Assembly (NCBI RefSeq): GCF_019061205.1
Contig: NZ_JAHQYH010000001.1
Span: 186,001 to 250,000, forward strand
Direction of reading: 5' to 3'
Length of the DNA stretch: 64,000 bases
DNA from: Apilactobacillus waqarii
GTDB lineage: Bacteria > Bacillota > Bacilli > Lactobacillales > Lactobacillaceae
The position numbers and the translations under genes were made by a program. The notes beneath the pieces were generated by a model. The model saw only the letters and a list, made by a program, of their open reading frames with translations. It was not told where the DNA came from and searched no databases. Below are positions 35,623 through 45,083 of the stretch, in pieces. Every line of letters begins with the position of its first letter. Position 1 is the first letter of the stretch.

Positions 35623-35866
35623 AAAAAAGTCCCTAGCATCTAAATAAATAGACACTAGGGACGTTAATAACGTGGTTCCACCCGAATTCTACCTATCTGC
35701 ACAAACAAATAGGCCTCATAATAGTCTATAACGAAACAACCCGATTCAGAATTTTCCTCTGATTTAAAATAAAAGTGGTAACTTCAAATCTGAACATGAA
35801 GATACTTCCAGCAAATGTATCCTCTCCCTGTAAGTCGAGATTTAAAATCATGTCTTTTATCAACTG
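35623..35866 (-). promoter_or_regulatory. T-box leader (threonine) of thrS
   Basis: The T-box antiterminator sequence GGGTGGAACCACG is at about 35672-35684 on the minus strand, followed by the terminator GTCCCTAG..CTAGGGAC with six T residues (35623-35662). In the 5' stem I region, GAAGTTACCACTTTT offers ACC, a threonine codon, as the specifier. Uncharged tRNA-Thr would stabilise the antiterminator. This element fills the 322-base gap between dnaI and thrS. Confidence 0.92.
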
Positions 35867-35871
35867 TCTTT

Positions 35872-35900
35872 ATTATCGACAGTCACGCTTAAATTGTCAA
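35872..35900 (-). promoter_or_regulatory. Promoter of thrS
   Basis: TTGACA, 17-base spacer, GATAAT on the minus strand, just before the T-box leader and eight bases after the dnaI stop. Confidence 0.85.
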
Positions 35901-35907
35901 GCATTAA

Positions 35908-36840
35908 TTATTGTGGTCGACGATTTTGGCCAAACATCCCTACTTCTTTTGCCAAGTAGTGAACACGTTGCATGATTCGTTTAGCCTTAAGTGGTTCTAC
36001 GTCACCTTTATTGTTAATAGCTAGGTGTTCTTCTTCAAATTGTTGCATTGAGAAGTTTGAAGTAAAGAATGTGCTTAGTGAGTTTTGCATTCTGTATTCA
36101 AGAATAACACCCAAGATATCATCCCTTACCCATGAAGACATAGAATCAGCACCAATATCATCTAGGATTAAGACAGGTGTCTTCTTAATTGCATCTAATT
36201 TGTCGGCAACCAAGTTACTGGAAATCGCACTCTTCATTTCAACTGCGAAGCTTGGGAAGTGAACCAATGTTACTTCAAATCCATTCTTTGCTAATTCGTT
36301 GGCCATTGCAGCCATTAGGAAAGTTTTCCCAACACCGAATTCACCGTATAGATACATCCCTTGGTGCCACTTCTTTGGTGTATTGGTATATTCCTCGATG
36401 AAGTCAGTAACCAATCCCATCGCATTCATACGATAATCATTTTCACTTAAATCAAATTGATCTAAGGTAACGTTCTTAATGTTCTTAGGCATTGCAACCG
36501 CATGAATTCGTTTAAGAACTTTGGCCTTCTTCATATTATCCTTAGTTTCTTGCGTAGGAACGTATGAAATATCAACCAGTCCCTTGTTAACTACTAATAC
36601 TGGAGTATATCCAGGAATTGTTGTGGGTTGATTATTCTTTAGTTTGTTATTTTCTTGCACAAATTCATATAGTTTTGACATTGAGCGTTTTACAACATCG
36701 TCTTCCAACTCATCTTTGTGCTTATTCAAAAATGATTTAACGTCTTCATTATTTAAAACAGCATTGACTGATTGTTGATAGCGTTCATTGTATTTTGGTT
36801 TGCTTAAAGTCTTTGCAAATTCATCACTTAAGTTTTTCAT
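35908..36840 (-). CDS. dnaI: Primosomal protein DnaI (helicase loader)
   Basis: 310 residues. N-terminal DnaI-specific domain, then AAA+ ATPase with Walker A GEFGVGKTFLMAA, Walker B VLILDDIGAD and sensor region TFFTSNFS. DnaI loads the replicative helicase together with DnaB and DnaD. The start overlaps the dnaB stop by four bases (ATGA). Lacks recognisable zinc ligands of the Bacillus N-terminal domain. Confidence 0.94.
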   Translation of the reverse strand: MKNLSDEFAKTLSKPKYNERYQQSVNAVLNNEDVKSFLNKHKDELEDDVVKRSMSKLYEFVQENNKLKNNQPTTIPGYTPVLVVNKGLVDISYVPTQETKDNMKKAKVLKRIHAVAMPKNIKNVTLDQFDLSENDYRMNAMGLVTDFIEEYTNTPKKWHQGMYLYGEFGVGKTFLMAAMANELAKNGFEVTLVHFPSFAVEMKSAISSNLVADKLDAIKKTPVLILDDIGADSMSSWVRDDILGVILEYRMQNSLSTFFTSNFSMQQFEEEHLAINNKGDVEPLKAKRIMQRVHYLAKEVGMFGQNRRPQ

Positions 36841-38222
36841 TCTCTACCCTCTTTTCTACTGTTACGAAGCTTTTTAATTCTCGCTTCTAGTTCTTTTTTC
36901 TTATCTTCGTCAACCTTACCATATTCCTTTGGCTTTTCGTTATCTTTTGCCCAATCGGGAAGGGTTTCTTTAACTGTCATCTTACGATTGTTATTGAAAC
37001 GTGGTTTTCTAGGTTTATTTAATTCTTTTTGTCTGTTCTTAATGAAAGTAATCGCCTTACTTGCATCGGTAACATTGTTTTGTGACCAGTTATCAGCAAT
37101 TGCTTCAAAGAGGTTCTTATTTAAACCAGACTTTTCTTGATCAATTAGTAGATGATAAACAATCATATTAATTACTTCTGGTTTTAGAATTTGCCTAGAA
37201 ACCAAGTCAGAAATCATGTGTTCCTCATTGCTGTGAACATAACCACCCTTGGCGGTCTTCAAATAGTTTAAAAATTCGATTGGTGCGTATTCACTAGCTG
37301 ACTTAATCAATTGTCTTTCCTGAGCATTTAATTCATTGCTATCTGTCTCAGTGGATTTATCTGCAGCAGTGGATTCACGTGATATGTTAGCTGCATTTGA
37401 TTGAAATTGTCTTGATACCAAAATCTTAAAATTGTTTGGATCAAAGACGTTATTGGTAACATTAGTTGCCTTTTCAATCAATTTAGCCATTTCAATCTCA
37501 TCAATACCGTACAATTGATGCTCTGAATTAATCAGATTGATATTCTTCTTAACATCAGATGTATTAACGTAAGACTGGTTTAGCATGTCTAATAGCAAGT
37601 TAAAGTCAAAGTCGTCACTTTTTTCGATGACTGGACCGGCTTTAACATAATTACTATTATCATTAATACTATTTTTTACTTGTTGAACTGCCTTTGGTGT
37701 GTTGGTAACTTCACTATCACGAATATTAAACACTTGAAGGAAGTTTCTTGAGACGTCCTTATATTCGGATAAATCAAATCCAGGTCGGATAAATTCATTG
37801 TATAAATCAACGTATCTATCTTCACCAATAACTTGTAATAATGAAACGCTTAGTAAATCATCCATAAAAAAATCATTAACGGATAGCGGACTAATTAGAC
37901 GATAAACGTATTGTTTTTCGCCCTTATCACGAGTCTTAATGTATGTCTTCATCAATCCAGCCGCTTCTAATCTCAAGCGGGCCTCATAGAATGATTGCAT
38001 ATCGACACTCAAATAAGACAATGTTTCAAAATGACTATGAGCTTGATGTGTCTTTTTTTCATGACTCATACGCCAAAAATTGTTAATCAAAGCATAGGGT
38101 AAGACACCAATGATTGGTTGATATAAAACATCCAAAGAAGTTCTTTGTAAGTCAGATAAATCATCATCTGCCAACAATATAAACTTGGATAGAGGATCTA
38201 CCTCTCGCCATTGATCTGTCAT
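36837..38222 (-). CDS. dnaB: Replication initiation and membrane attachment protein DnaB
   Basis: 461 residues. DnaB/DnaD superfamily protein of low-GC Gram-positives: N-terminal winged-helix region (LYQPIIGVLPYALINNFWRM) and a C-terminal DnaD-like domain (APIEFLNYLKTAKGGY, VINMIVYHLLI), followed by a basic, charged tail. Not the replicative helicase despite the name. It works with DnaD and DnaI at oriC and restart sites. Gene order nrdR-dnaB-dnaI-thrS is standard. Confidence 0.93.
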   Translation of the reverse strand: MTDQWREVDPLSKFILLADDDLSDLQRTSLDVLYQPIIGVLPYALINNFWRMSHEKKTHQAHSHFETLSYLSVDMQSFYEARLRLEAAGLMKTYIKTRDKGEKQYVYRLISPLSVNDFFMDDLLSVSLLQVIGEDRYVDLYNEFIRPGFDLSEYKDVSRNFLQVFNIRDSEVTNTPKAVQQVKNSINDNSNYVKAGPVIEKSDDFDFNLLLDMLNQSYVNTSDVKKNINLINSEHQLYGIDEIEMAKLIEKATNVTNNVFDPNNFKILVSRQFQSNAANISRESTAADKSTETDSNELNAQERQLIKSASEYAPIEFLNYLKTAKGGYVHSNEEHMISDLVSRQILKPEVINMIVYHLLIDQEKSGLNKNLFEAIADNWSQNNVTDASKAITFIKNRQKELNKPRKPRFNNNRKMTVKETLPDWAKDNEKPKEYGKVDEDKKKELEARIKKLRNSRKEGRE

Positions 38223-38234
38223 ATTAATTCCCCG

Positions 38235-38714
38235 CTATTTCTTATTTTTTTGGTCCTTATCTAATACCTCTTTTAATTCATTATAAAAGACCGTCATATC
38301 TTTAAATTGACGATAAACACTAGCAAATCGAATATAAGCAATTTCATCGACATTCACTAGTTCTTTCATCACGTATTCACCAATTAGTTGACTTGATACT
38401 TCGTTTTCACCTAAAGAACGGATACGGTTTTCAACCTTATCTGCGATAGATGTCATTGCATCCATTGGCACTGGACGTTTTTCAGCAGAACGAATAATTC
38501 CACGAAGAATCTTTTCATGATCAAATTCTTCACGATTGCCGTTGTTCTTAATAACTAGTAATGGTGTTTGTTCAATTCTTTCAAATGTTGTATATCTGTA
38601 ATTACAATTTTCACATTCACGTCGACGTCTGATTACCTGGCCGTTTTCGGCAGGACGACTGTCAACTACTCTCGAAGAGTTTTTATGGCAATGAGGACAT
38701 TGCATATGTTTCAC
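38235..38714 (-). CDS. nrdR: Transcriptional repressor NrdR
   Basis: 159 residues. N-terminal zinc ribbon CPHCHKNSSRVVDSR and CENCNYRYTTFER, then the ATP-cone domain (LLVIKNNGNREEFDHEKILRGI). It represses ribonucleotide reductase genes according to dATP/ATP. Twelve bases upstream of dnaB; coaE ends five bases before its start. Confidence 0.97.
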   Translation of the reverse strand: MKHMQCPHCHKNSSRVVDSRPAENGQVIRRRRECENCNYRYTTFERIEQTPLLVIKNNGNREEFDHEKILRGIIRSAEKRPVPMDAMTSIADKVENRIRSLGENEVSSQLIGEYVMKELVNVDEIAYIRFASVYRQFKDMTVFYNELKEVLDKDQKNKK

Positions 38715-38719
38715 CTCAA

Positions 38720-39304
38720 TTAATCTATGTTATTAAACAATTTTACCACTTGATTGCGTGTTTGCATAATGCTTCCATTACTATCAATCACATAAGTGGA
38801 CAACTCTGCCTTAATTTTTAAAGGCCATTGGCTCTTAATTCTTGAATCTGCATCTTTTTTGGATAGAGAATCGCGTTCCATCAAACGCTTTTCCTGTTCA
38901 TCAAAGTCACAAACAACGCTGATAATGTCATCACACATAAAGTGATAACCATTTTCAAACAATGTTGGTGCATCCAGGATGACTACATCATTTTTGGTCT
39001 CATCAATTCTTCTAATCACTTCGTTACGAATGAATGGATCAATGATTCTGGTTAATTCAATCAGTTTAGACTTGTCGTTAAACACAATTGAACCCAATTT
39101 TTGTCGATTTAACCCACCATCTTCTTTGATAATATCTTTACCAAAAAAGGCAGCAATAGCCTCTAGACCCTTGCTGCCTTTTGATTGAACCTGGTGAGTA
39201 ATTTTATCAGCGTCAATGATTTCATATCCAACACTTGCTAGATACTCAGACACAGTTGATTTTCCGGTGGCAATGCCGCCAGTCAAACCAATTACTCTTG
39301 TCAT
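38720..39304 (-). CDS. coaE: Dephospho-CoA kinase
   Basis: About 194 residues. P-loop GLTGGIATGKST is intact, with DADKI and VVILDAPTLFENGY typical of CoaE. Last step of CoA synthesis. The ATG at 39304 lies one base after the mutM stop, with a weak GTGG site in the mutM end, indicating coupling; an in-frame TTG at 39313 is an alternative. Confidence 0.95.
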   Translation of the reverse strand: MTRVIGLTGGIATGKSTVSEYLASVGYEIIDADKITHQVQSKGSKGLEAIAAFFGKDIIKEDGGLNRQKLGSIVFNDKSKLIELTRIIDPFIRNEVIRRIDETKNDVVILDAPTLFENGYHFMCDDIISVVCDFDEQEKRLMERDSLSKKDADSRIKSQWPLKIKAELSTYVIDSNGSIMQTRNQVVKLFNNID

Positions 39305-39305
39305 G

Positions 39306-40139
39306 TTATTCAACCACTTTTCTTTGACAGTTAGGACAGAATGTTGTGCCTCGTTGAGCCACCTTAATCTTTTCTAATAAGGTATCACAACGTTCACAAG
39401 GTTCACCTTTTCTACCATACACATGTAGATGGTTTTGGAATGATCCAGCTTCTCCATATGCATTTGAATAAGAGTGAACAGTAGTTCCATGTCCCTTAAT
39501 TGCCATTTTTATTTCTGCAATAATGTTCTTTCTTAATTCTTCAATTTCCTCATCGGTAATTAAGTTAGTTTGAGTTTCAGGGTGAATCTCGGTCAACCAT
39601 AAAACTTCGTCACAGTAAATATTACCTAATCCAGCAATATTACTTTGGTTTAGTAAAAATGGTTTAATCTTTCCTCTAGCCTTGTTCATGATTGATTTCA
39701 TGTAATCAAATGTTAGAGTTTCATCGGTTGGTTCAGGACCAATTGTACCTAAACCAGAAAGAGTCTTTTCGTCACCGTTTTTAACTAAGTACATACGACC
39801 AAACTTACGGCTATCTTTGTATCTTAGTTCACGGTCATCATCCATATGGAAAATAATATGAGTATGTTTAGTTGGTTCAGTTCCATCAGGTTCTACATCA
39901 TACTTACCTTCCATTCTTAGATGTGATACCAAAGTCATTTCGTTATCAAATCTGAATAATAGGTATTTACCACGGCGATCAATACGATTAATAGTGTGAC
40001 CTTCTAGAGTATCCTTGAATTCCTTTGCACTAACATTAATCATTTTTGGATATAATACATCAATTGTCTTAACCTTAGCACTTTCCACTAAGTTAGTAAG
40101 ACCTCTTCTAACAGTTTCTACTTCAGGTAATTCAGGCAT
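39306..40139 (-). CDS. mutM: Formamidopyrimidine-DNA glycosylase (Fpg)
   Basis: About 277 residues. After Met removal the protein starts PELPEVETVRRGL with catalytic Pro1 and Glu2; KYLLF has the conserved Lys; the helix-two-turn-helix reads LLNQSNIAGLGNIYCDEVLW; the C-terminal zinc finger is CERCDTLLEKI..CPNCQ. Removes 8-oxoguanine and cuts the strand. ATG at 40139 is set by GAGG and by the processing motif. Between polA and coaE as in other lactobacilli. Confidence 0.97.
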   Translation of the reverse strand: MPELPEVETVRRGLTNLVESAKVKTIDVLYPKMINVSAKEFKDTLEGHTINRIDRRGKYLLFRFDNEMTLVSHLRMEGKYDVEPDGTEPTKHTHIIFHMDDDRELRYKDSRKFGRMYLVKNGDEKTLSGLGTIGPEPTDETLTFDYMKSIMNKARGKIKPFLLNQSNIAGLGNIYCDEVLWLTEIHPETQTNLITDEEIEELRKNIIAEIKMAIKGHGTTVHSYSNAYGEAGSFQNHLHVYGRKGEPCERCDTLLEKIKVAQRGTTFCPNCQRKVVE

Positions 40140-40159
40140 ATCATTAAACCTCACTTAAT

Positions 40160-42808
40160 TTATTTCAAACTGTACCAGTTTTTACCGTAATGACTCTTAA
40201 CATTTAGCGGAACGTTAAGTTCAACAGCTGAGTCCATTACCTTTGGTACTAAGTCACTTAATACTTCAATTTCTTCATCAGGTGCTTCAAAAATTAATTC
40301 ATCATGCACTTGTAATAACATTTTGGCTTTCATGCCACGTTTGTTTAATTCATTTTCCATCTTAATCATTGCAATCTTAATAATATCAGCGGCACTACCT
40401 TGGATTGGTGAGTTCATTGCTGTTCTTTCTGCAAATGATCTTAGGTTAAAGTTCTTTGAATTGATGTCTGGTAGATAGCGTCGACGATGAAGGATAGTTT
40501 CAACATAACCATTTTTCTTTGCGTTTTCAACACTTTCATCCATGTATTTCTTAACACCTGGATATTCGGCAAAGTACTTTTCGATGAACTCCTTAGCATC
40601 TTTACGACTGATTCCAGTATTCTTGGCTAAACCAAAATCGGAAATTCCATAAACAATTCCAAAGTTAACAGCCTTAGCTTGACGACGAAGTTCAGGAGTT
40701 ACTTCACTGTTATCCTTTAATCCAAAGATTCTTCTGGCGGTTGATGCATGAATATCATCATTATGGATGAATTCATCTTGCATGTTCTTTTCACCAGAAA
40801 TAGAAGCAAGCACTCTCAATTCAATTTGAGAATAATCGGATGAGAAGATTTGATAGTTATCATGACTAGGTATGAATGCTTGTCTGATTTTACGTCCTTC
40901 TTCAGTTCTTACTGGGATGTTTTGTAGGTTAGGATCTACTGAGGATAATCTTCCAGTTTGGGTAAGAGTTTGTAAGTATCTAGTATGAACCTTACCATCC
41001 CCGTGAATATCGGATAGTAATCCTTCAACATAGGTTGATAGAATCTTGGATAGTTGACGATATTCAAGGATTGCTTCAACGATTGGATAGTCAGGAGCAA
41101 GTTGTTCTAACACTCCCACTGCAGTTGAGTAACCTGTCTTAGTCTTCTTAATTACGGGTAGTTGTAATTTTTCAAATAGAATTACACCCAGTTGTTTAGG
41201 GGATGCAATATTGAATTCTTCACCAGCATCGTTATAGATAGTTTGTTTGATTTCTTCTAAACGTTCAGAAAGTTTGCTTTGCATTTCGTTTAGAACATCT
41301 TTATCAACTACGACACCTGCAATTTCCATTCTGGCTAACACAAATGTTAATGGTAATTCAACATCGGTATATAGATTCCATTGGTTATTTTCCTTTAAAC
41401 CATCAAATAGCTTATCTTTAAGAGCGTCAATGGCATTTAACTTTCTAGCGAAATGGTTAAATAACTTATCGCCTTCAGGAATTTCACGCTTAGCACCCTT
41501 ACCATATACATCATCATCTGATTGAACATCAAAATAATCATGACGATTAGCAACTTTACCTAAATCATTACTATTGTCGTTTGTGTCCAACAGGTATGAA
41601 GATAGTAATAAATCAAAATCGACGTTGTTTAATGTAATGCCTAAACGATTTAAACCAACGTAGGTTCTTTTAGCATCAAACACATCTTTTTTAACATCAT
41701 TGCTTTCAATGATTTGTTTAATCTGATTATTCTTTAGATATTCAACATCGTTTGATACATAAATCTTATCGTTAATCTTTAGAGCAAATCCGATGAATGG
41801 AGCATCATGATAGTTGTCACCATCCATGCCAAGGTAAAATGTCACCTTGGCACTGTCTTGTTTAGCAAGTTCAGACAAAGTATCATCGCTAACTTCAATG
41901 TATTCAATATCCTTCATATTGGTATTTTGAGTAGTGTTCATTTCACTAAGGAATTTTCTAAAGTTCATTTGACGATAGAACGCGATTAAATCATCTAGAT
42001 GATCTCCTTCGTATTCTAAATCATCAATTGAAATTTCGATTGGTGCTTCACGATTGATTCTAGCTAACTTTTTGGCTAGGAAAGCCTCGTCCTTATCTTC
42101 AATTAGGTGTTCCTTTAGTTTCTTGCCAGAAACTTCATCAAGATGATCGTAAAGGTTTTCGACGCTGCCAAATTGTTTAACTAGTTTTAGGGATGTCTTG
42201 TCACCGACACCGGTAACACCAGAATAATTATCAGATGAATCACCTTTCAAGGCTTTCCAATCAATAATTTGTTCGGGCGTAATCCCCATTGTTTCTTTAA
42301 CATAGTCAGTATCGTATCTAACAACACCTGAAACACCACGGTTAGAAATTGATACAGTTGTCTTATCTGAGCATAGTTGAGTTAAATCATTATCTCCAGT
42401 AACAATGGTTGTATCGAATCCTAAACCATCAGCTTGTTTTGAAAGTGTACCGATAATGTCATCTGCTTCATAATTTTTTAGTTGGTAATATTTAATACCA
42501 CGATTTTCTAATAGTTTTTTTACGTAATCGAATTGTTCCACTAATTCTTCAGGAGTCTTGTCTCTACCAGCCTTGTAATCAGAGTACATTTCTGTTCTAA
42601 ATGTAGTTTTTCCAGCATCAAAGGCTACCAGAACGTGAGTAGGTTTCACTTTATCTAACATGATATTTAGCATGTTATTGAAACCATAAATTGCGTTAGT
42701 ATGTACCCCTTCGTTATTAGTAAAACGATCTACTAATTTAATTAAAGCAAAGAAGGCTTTATAAGTAATGCTATTTCCATCGATTAATAATAATCTCTTA
42801 TCAGACAT
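40160..42808 (-). CDS. polA: DNA polymerase I
   Basis: 882 residues. 5'-nuclease domain (LLIDGNSITYKAFFAL, VAFDAGKTTFRTEMYSDYKAGR, GVTGVGDKT), a middle domain whose 3'-5' exonuclease acidic motifs are degenerate, and the polymerase domain with DYSQIELRVLASIS (motif A), RRQAKAVNFGIVYG (motif B) and QVHDELIFEAP (motif C). Okazaki fragment processing and repair. The loss of proofreading residues is also known from Bacillus PolA. GAGAATT precedes the ATG. Confidence 0.97.
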   Translation of the reverse strand: MSDKRLLLIDGNSITYKAFFALIKLVDRFTNNEGVHTNAIYGFNNMLNIMLDKVKPTHVLVAFDAGKTTFRTEMYSDYKAGRDKTPEELVEQFDYVKKLLENRGIKYYQLKNYEADDIIGTLSKQADGLGFDTTIVTGDNDLTQLCSDKTTVSISNRGVSGVVRYDTDYVKETMGITPEQIIDWKALKGDSSDNYSGVTGVGDKTSLKLVKQFGSVENLYDHLDEVSGKKLKEHLIEDKDEAFLAKKLARINREAPIEISIDDLEYEGDHLDDLIAFYRQMNFRKFLSEMNTTQNTNMKDIEYIEVSDDTLSELAKQDSAKVTFYLGMDGDNYHDAPFIGFALKINDKIYVSNDVEYLKNNQIKQIIESNDVKKDVFDAKRTYVGLNRLGITLNNVDFDLLLSSYLLDTNDNSNDLGKVANRHDYFDVQSDDDVYGKGAKREIPEGDKLFNHFARKLNAIDALKDKLFDGLKENNQWNLYTDVELPLTFVLARMEIAGVVVDKDVLNEMQSKLSERLEEIKQTIYNDAGEEFNIASPKQLGVILFEKLQLPVIKKTKTGYSTAVGVLEQLAPDYPIVEAILEYRQLSKILSTYVEGLLSDIHGDGKVHTRYLQTLTQTGRLSSVDPNLQNIPVRTEEGRKIRQAFIPSHDNYQIFSSDYSQIELRVLASISGEKNMQDEFIHNDDIHASTARRIFGLKDNSEVTPELRRQAKAVNFGIVYGISDFGLAKNTGISRKDAKEFIEKYFAEYPGVKKYMDESVENAKKNGYVETILHRRRYLPDINSKNFNLRSFAERTAMNSPIQGSAADIIKIAMIKMENELNKRGMKAKMLLQVHDELIFEAPDEEIEVLSDLVPKVMDSAVELNVPLNVKSHYGKNWYSLK

Positions 42809-42878
42809 ATAATTCTCCTTACCGTTTTCTTCGATAACTTAATTTTAACATGCACGCATAGTATATTATATAAAAAAT

Positions 42879-42914
42879 AAAAAAGATGGTGTTGTATAAA
42901 CACCATCTTTTTTT
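42879..42914. terminator. Terminator between BI-1-like gene and polA
   Basis: AAAAGATGGTGTT and AACACCATCTTTTTTT around a GTATAA-type loop, directly after the stop of the Bax-inhibitor-like gene. Confidence 0.9.
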
Positions 42915-42915
42915 A

Positions 42916-43611
42916 TTATCTGTTATTGTCACCAATTCCAAAAATACTTAGTAAGTTTAAGAATAGGTTAATGAAATCTAGGTATAAAACCATTGCTCCA
43001 CTAATTGCTAGTCCATTTTCTGATACTTCAGAACCATATTCGTTGAATGATTCTTTAATCTTTTGACTGTCATAAGCAGTAAATGCTGTAAAGATAATAA
43101 CAGCAATAAATGAAATGAATAGGTCAAATAATGGATTGTGTAAGAAGATATTAATGACACTTACAACAAGCAATGCAATAAAGGCAGCCATTGCTTGAGT
43201 TCCAATCTTATCTAAGCTCTTCTTAGTAGTAACACCAATGATTGCCATAATGGCGAAATCAATGGTAGTAGTGAAGAATGCTTCAGCAATTGCAGTTGGA
43301 CTGTAAAACATAAATACATATGAGAATAATCCACCTGTTAATGCTGAGAAGACCACTAACAAAATAAATCCAGCGAATGCATTACGCATAGCAACTGATT
43401 GAGTAGCAAAAGCTAACACAAACCATAGAATGAAGCCTACGATAGTTGCTCCATAGCTAAAACTAGCGTGATACATTCCACCCATTAAATAAGCAACAAT
43501 TCCAGAAATTAATACTGAAAGAGTCATCCATCCATATGTTTTAGTTAAAAATCTGTTCATCCCGAAAGCGTCATTTACTAAACGACGTCCAGCTTGATCA
43601 TAGTTATTCAT
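42916..43611 (-). CDS. Bax inhibitor-1/YccA family membrane protein
   Basis: About 231 residues, seven predicted helices. FLTKTYGWMTLSVLISG near the start and TAYDSQKI followed by ALYLDFINLF-type sequence (GAMVLYLDFINLFLNLLSIFG) at the end are family signatures; the Asp pair region is a pH-sensing calcium site in BsYetJ. Two in-frame ATGs compete: 43620 has only three bases to GGAGG, 43611 has twelve. I prefer the latter. Function is probably a calcium leak channel, by homology only. Confidence 0.9.
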   Translation of the reverse strand: MNNYDQAGRRLVNDAFGMNRFLTKTYGWMTLSVLISGIVAYLMGGMYHASFSYGATIVGFILWFVLAFATQSVAMRNAFAGFILLVVFSALTGGLFSYVFMFYSPTAIAEAFFTTTIDFAIMAIIGVTTKKSLDKIGTQAMAAFIALLVVSVINIFLHNPLFDLFISFIAVIIFTAFTAYDSQKIKESFNEYGSEVSENGLAISGAMVLYLDFINLFLNLLSIFGIGDNNR

Positions 43612-43650
43612 AAAATCCATAAACCTCCTTGTTTACGATGTGTTAGAAGT

Positions 43651-43678
43651 ATTCTACCAGAATCGTAAGAAACTACAA
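43651..43678 (-). promoter_or_regulatory. Promoter of the BI-1-like gene
   Basis: TTGTAG, 16-base spacer ending in TGG, TAGAAT on the minus strand (extended -10). Confidence 0.6.
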
Positions 43679-43682
43679 GTGT

Positions 43683-45014
43683 TTAATTCATGTTATTTGT
43701 TACATCATTCAACAAGTTTTCGTAGATTCTTTCGTACTTTTGAATATCTCCTGCACCCATGAATACGACAACAGCATCATGATATTCAAGTAATGGTGAC
43801 ATGTTTTCGGCTTCGATTAATCCACCATTCTTAGTAATCTTGTTTGCTAAGTCAGCACTTGAAATCTTACCAGATTTTTCACGTGGCGAACTGTAAATCT
43901 TAGTGATGTAAACGTCATCTGCCTTGTTTAGACTCTTAGCGAAATCATCTAAATAAGCGATTGTACGACTGAATGTGTGTGGTTGGAATACCGCAATAAT
44001 CTTCTTGTTTGGATATTCTTGTCTTGCAGCATCAATGGTTGCGTCAATTTCTGAAGGATGATGAGCATAGTCATCAATAATAGTCATGTCAGCAACTTTT
44101 CTTTGTGCAAAACGTCTCTTAACACCCTTGAAAGTTTCTAATTCACGTTGAACTTCATCTAGGTTATCGTGTTCGAAGTATGAAACAGCGATAACTGCTA
44201 GTGCGTTCAATACGTTATGTTCACCGTATAAGTGAATTTGGAAATGACCTAGTTTCTTACCCTTGTATTCAACATCAAATTCTGAACCTGAAGTGCTCTT
44301 AACAACGTTAACAGCTCTAAAATCATCATCTTCTCTAGTACCGTAGTAATAGATTGGCACATCGGCTTTAATGTCTCTTAGGTTTTCATCGTCACCCCAA
44401 GCAAAGATACCTTTCTTTGTTTGGTTAGCGAATGTTTGGAATGCACTCTTAACATCTTCGATTCCTGTGTAGTAATCAGGGTGATCAAAGTCAATGTTAG
44501 TCATGATTGCATAATCTGGACTAGTTGCTAAGAAGTGACGACGGTATTCATCAGCTTCGTATGCAAAGAATCTAGCATTTGGAACACCTTTACCCGTACC
44601 ATCACCGATAAGGTAATCAGTAGGTGCAATTCCTGATAATACGTGAGCTAATAGACCGGTAGTACTTGTCTTACCATGGGCACCACAAACACCAATACTA
44701 GTGTGTCCTTTAATCATTTCACCTAGAAACTCATGGTATCTAAATACTGGTAGTCCCATTTCTCTTGCTTTTTTGATTTCAGGTTGATCATCTGTAAATG
44801 AGTTACCTGCAATTACAGTTAAACCTTCTTTAATGTTATCTACGTTAAAAGGAAGTACTTTAATTCCTGCTTGTTCTAGACCAACTTGAGTAAATGTGTA
44901 TTTATCAATGTCTGAACCTTGTACTTCGTATCCTCTATCTTTAAGGATTCTTGCCATTGCCGACATTCCTGTACCTTTAACACCGACAAAGTGATATATT
45001 TTCTTTGCATCCAT
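43683..45014 (-). CDS. murC: UDP-N-acetylmuramate-L-alanine ligase
   Basis: 443 residues. N-terminal [17 protein letters not shown], the ATP loop [16 protein letters not shown], and the Mur ligase C-terminal domain with [10 protein letters not shown] and MGAGDI. Adds L-Ala to UDP-MurNAc in cytoplasmic peptidoglycan synthesis. Follows sftA by about 70 bases, the same neighbour order (ytpP-ytpR-sftA-murC) as in Bacillus subtilis. Confidence 0.97.
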   Translation of the reverse strand: MDAKKIYHFVGVKGTGMSAMARILKDRGYEVQGSDIDKYTFTQVGLEQAGIKVLPFNVDNIKEGLTVIAGNSFTDDQPEIKKAREMGLPVFRYHEFLGEMIKGHTSIGVCGAHGKTSTTGLLAHVLSGIAPTDYLIGDGTGKGVPNARFFAYEADEYRRHFLATSPDYAIMTNIDFDHPDYYTGIEDVKSAFQTFANQTKKGIFAWGDDENLRDIKADVPIYYYGTREDDDFRAVNVVKSTSGSEFDVEYKGKKLGHFQIHLYGEHNVLNALAVIAVSYFEHDNLDEVQRELETFKGVKRRFAQRKVADMTIIDDYAHHPSEIDATIDAARQEYPNKKIIAVFQPHTFSRTIAYLDDFAKSLNKADDVYITKIYSSPREKSGKISSADLANKITKNGGLIEAENMSPLLEYHDAVVVFMGAGDIQKYERIYENLLNDVTNNMN

Positions 45015-45083
45015 AATTAAATGCTCCTTTTATCTCTCATTAATCTTATAATATCAGATTTGAGCTGATATGGCGCCCCTTTT

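Noticed and set aside
40160-42808. PolA without 3'-5' exonuclease residues
   Set aside because: Loss of proofreading residues is known in Bacillus-type PolA and is not novel.
38235-43620. Dense minus-strand cluster as a possible horizontally acquired island
   Set aside because: nrdR-coaE-mutM-polA is a standard chromosomal order in lactobacilli and base use does not differ from the surroundings.
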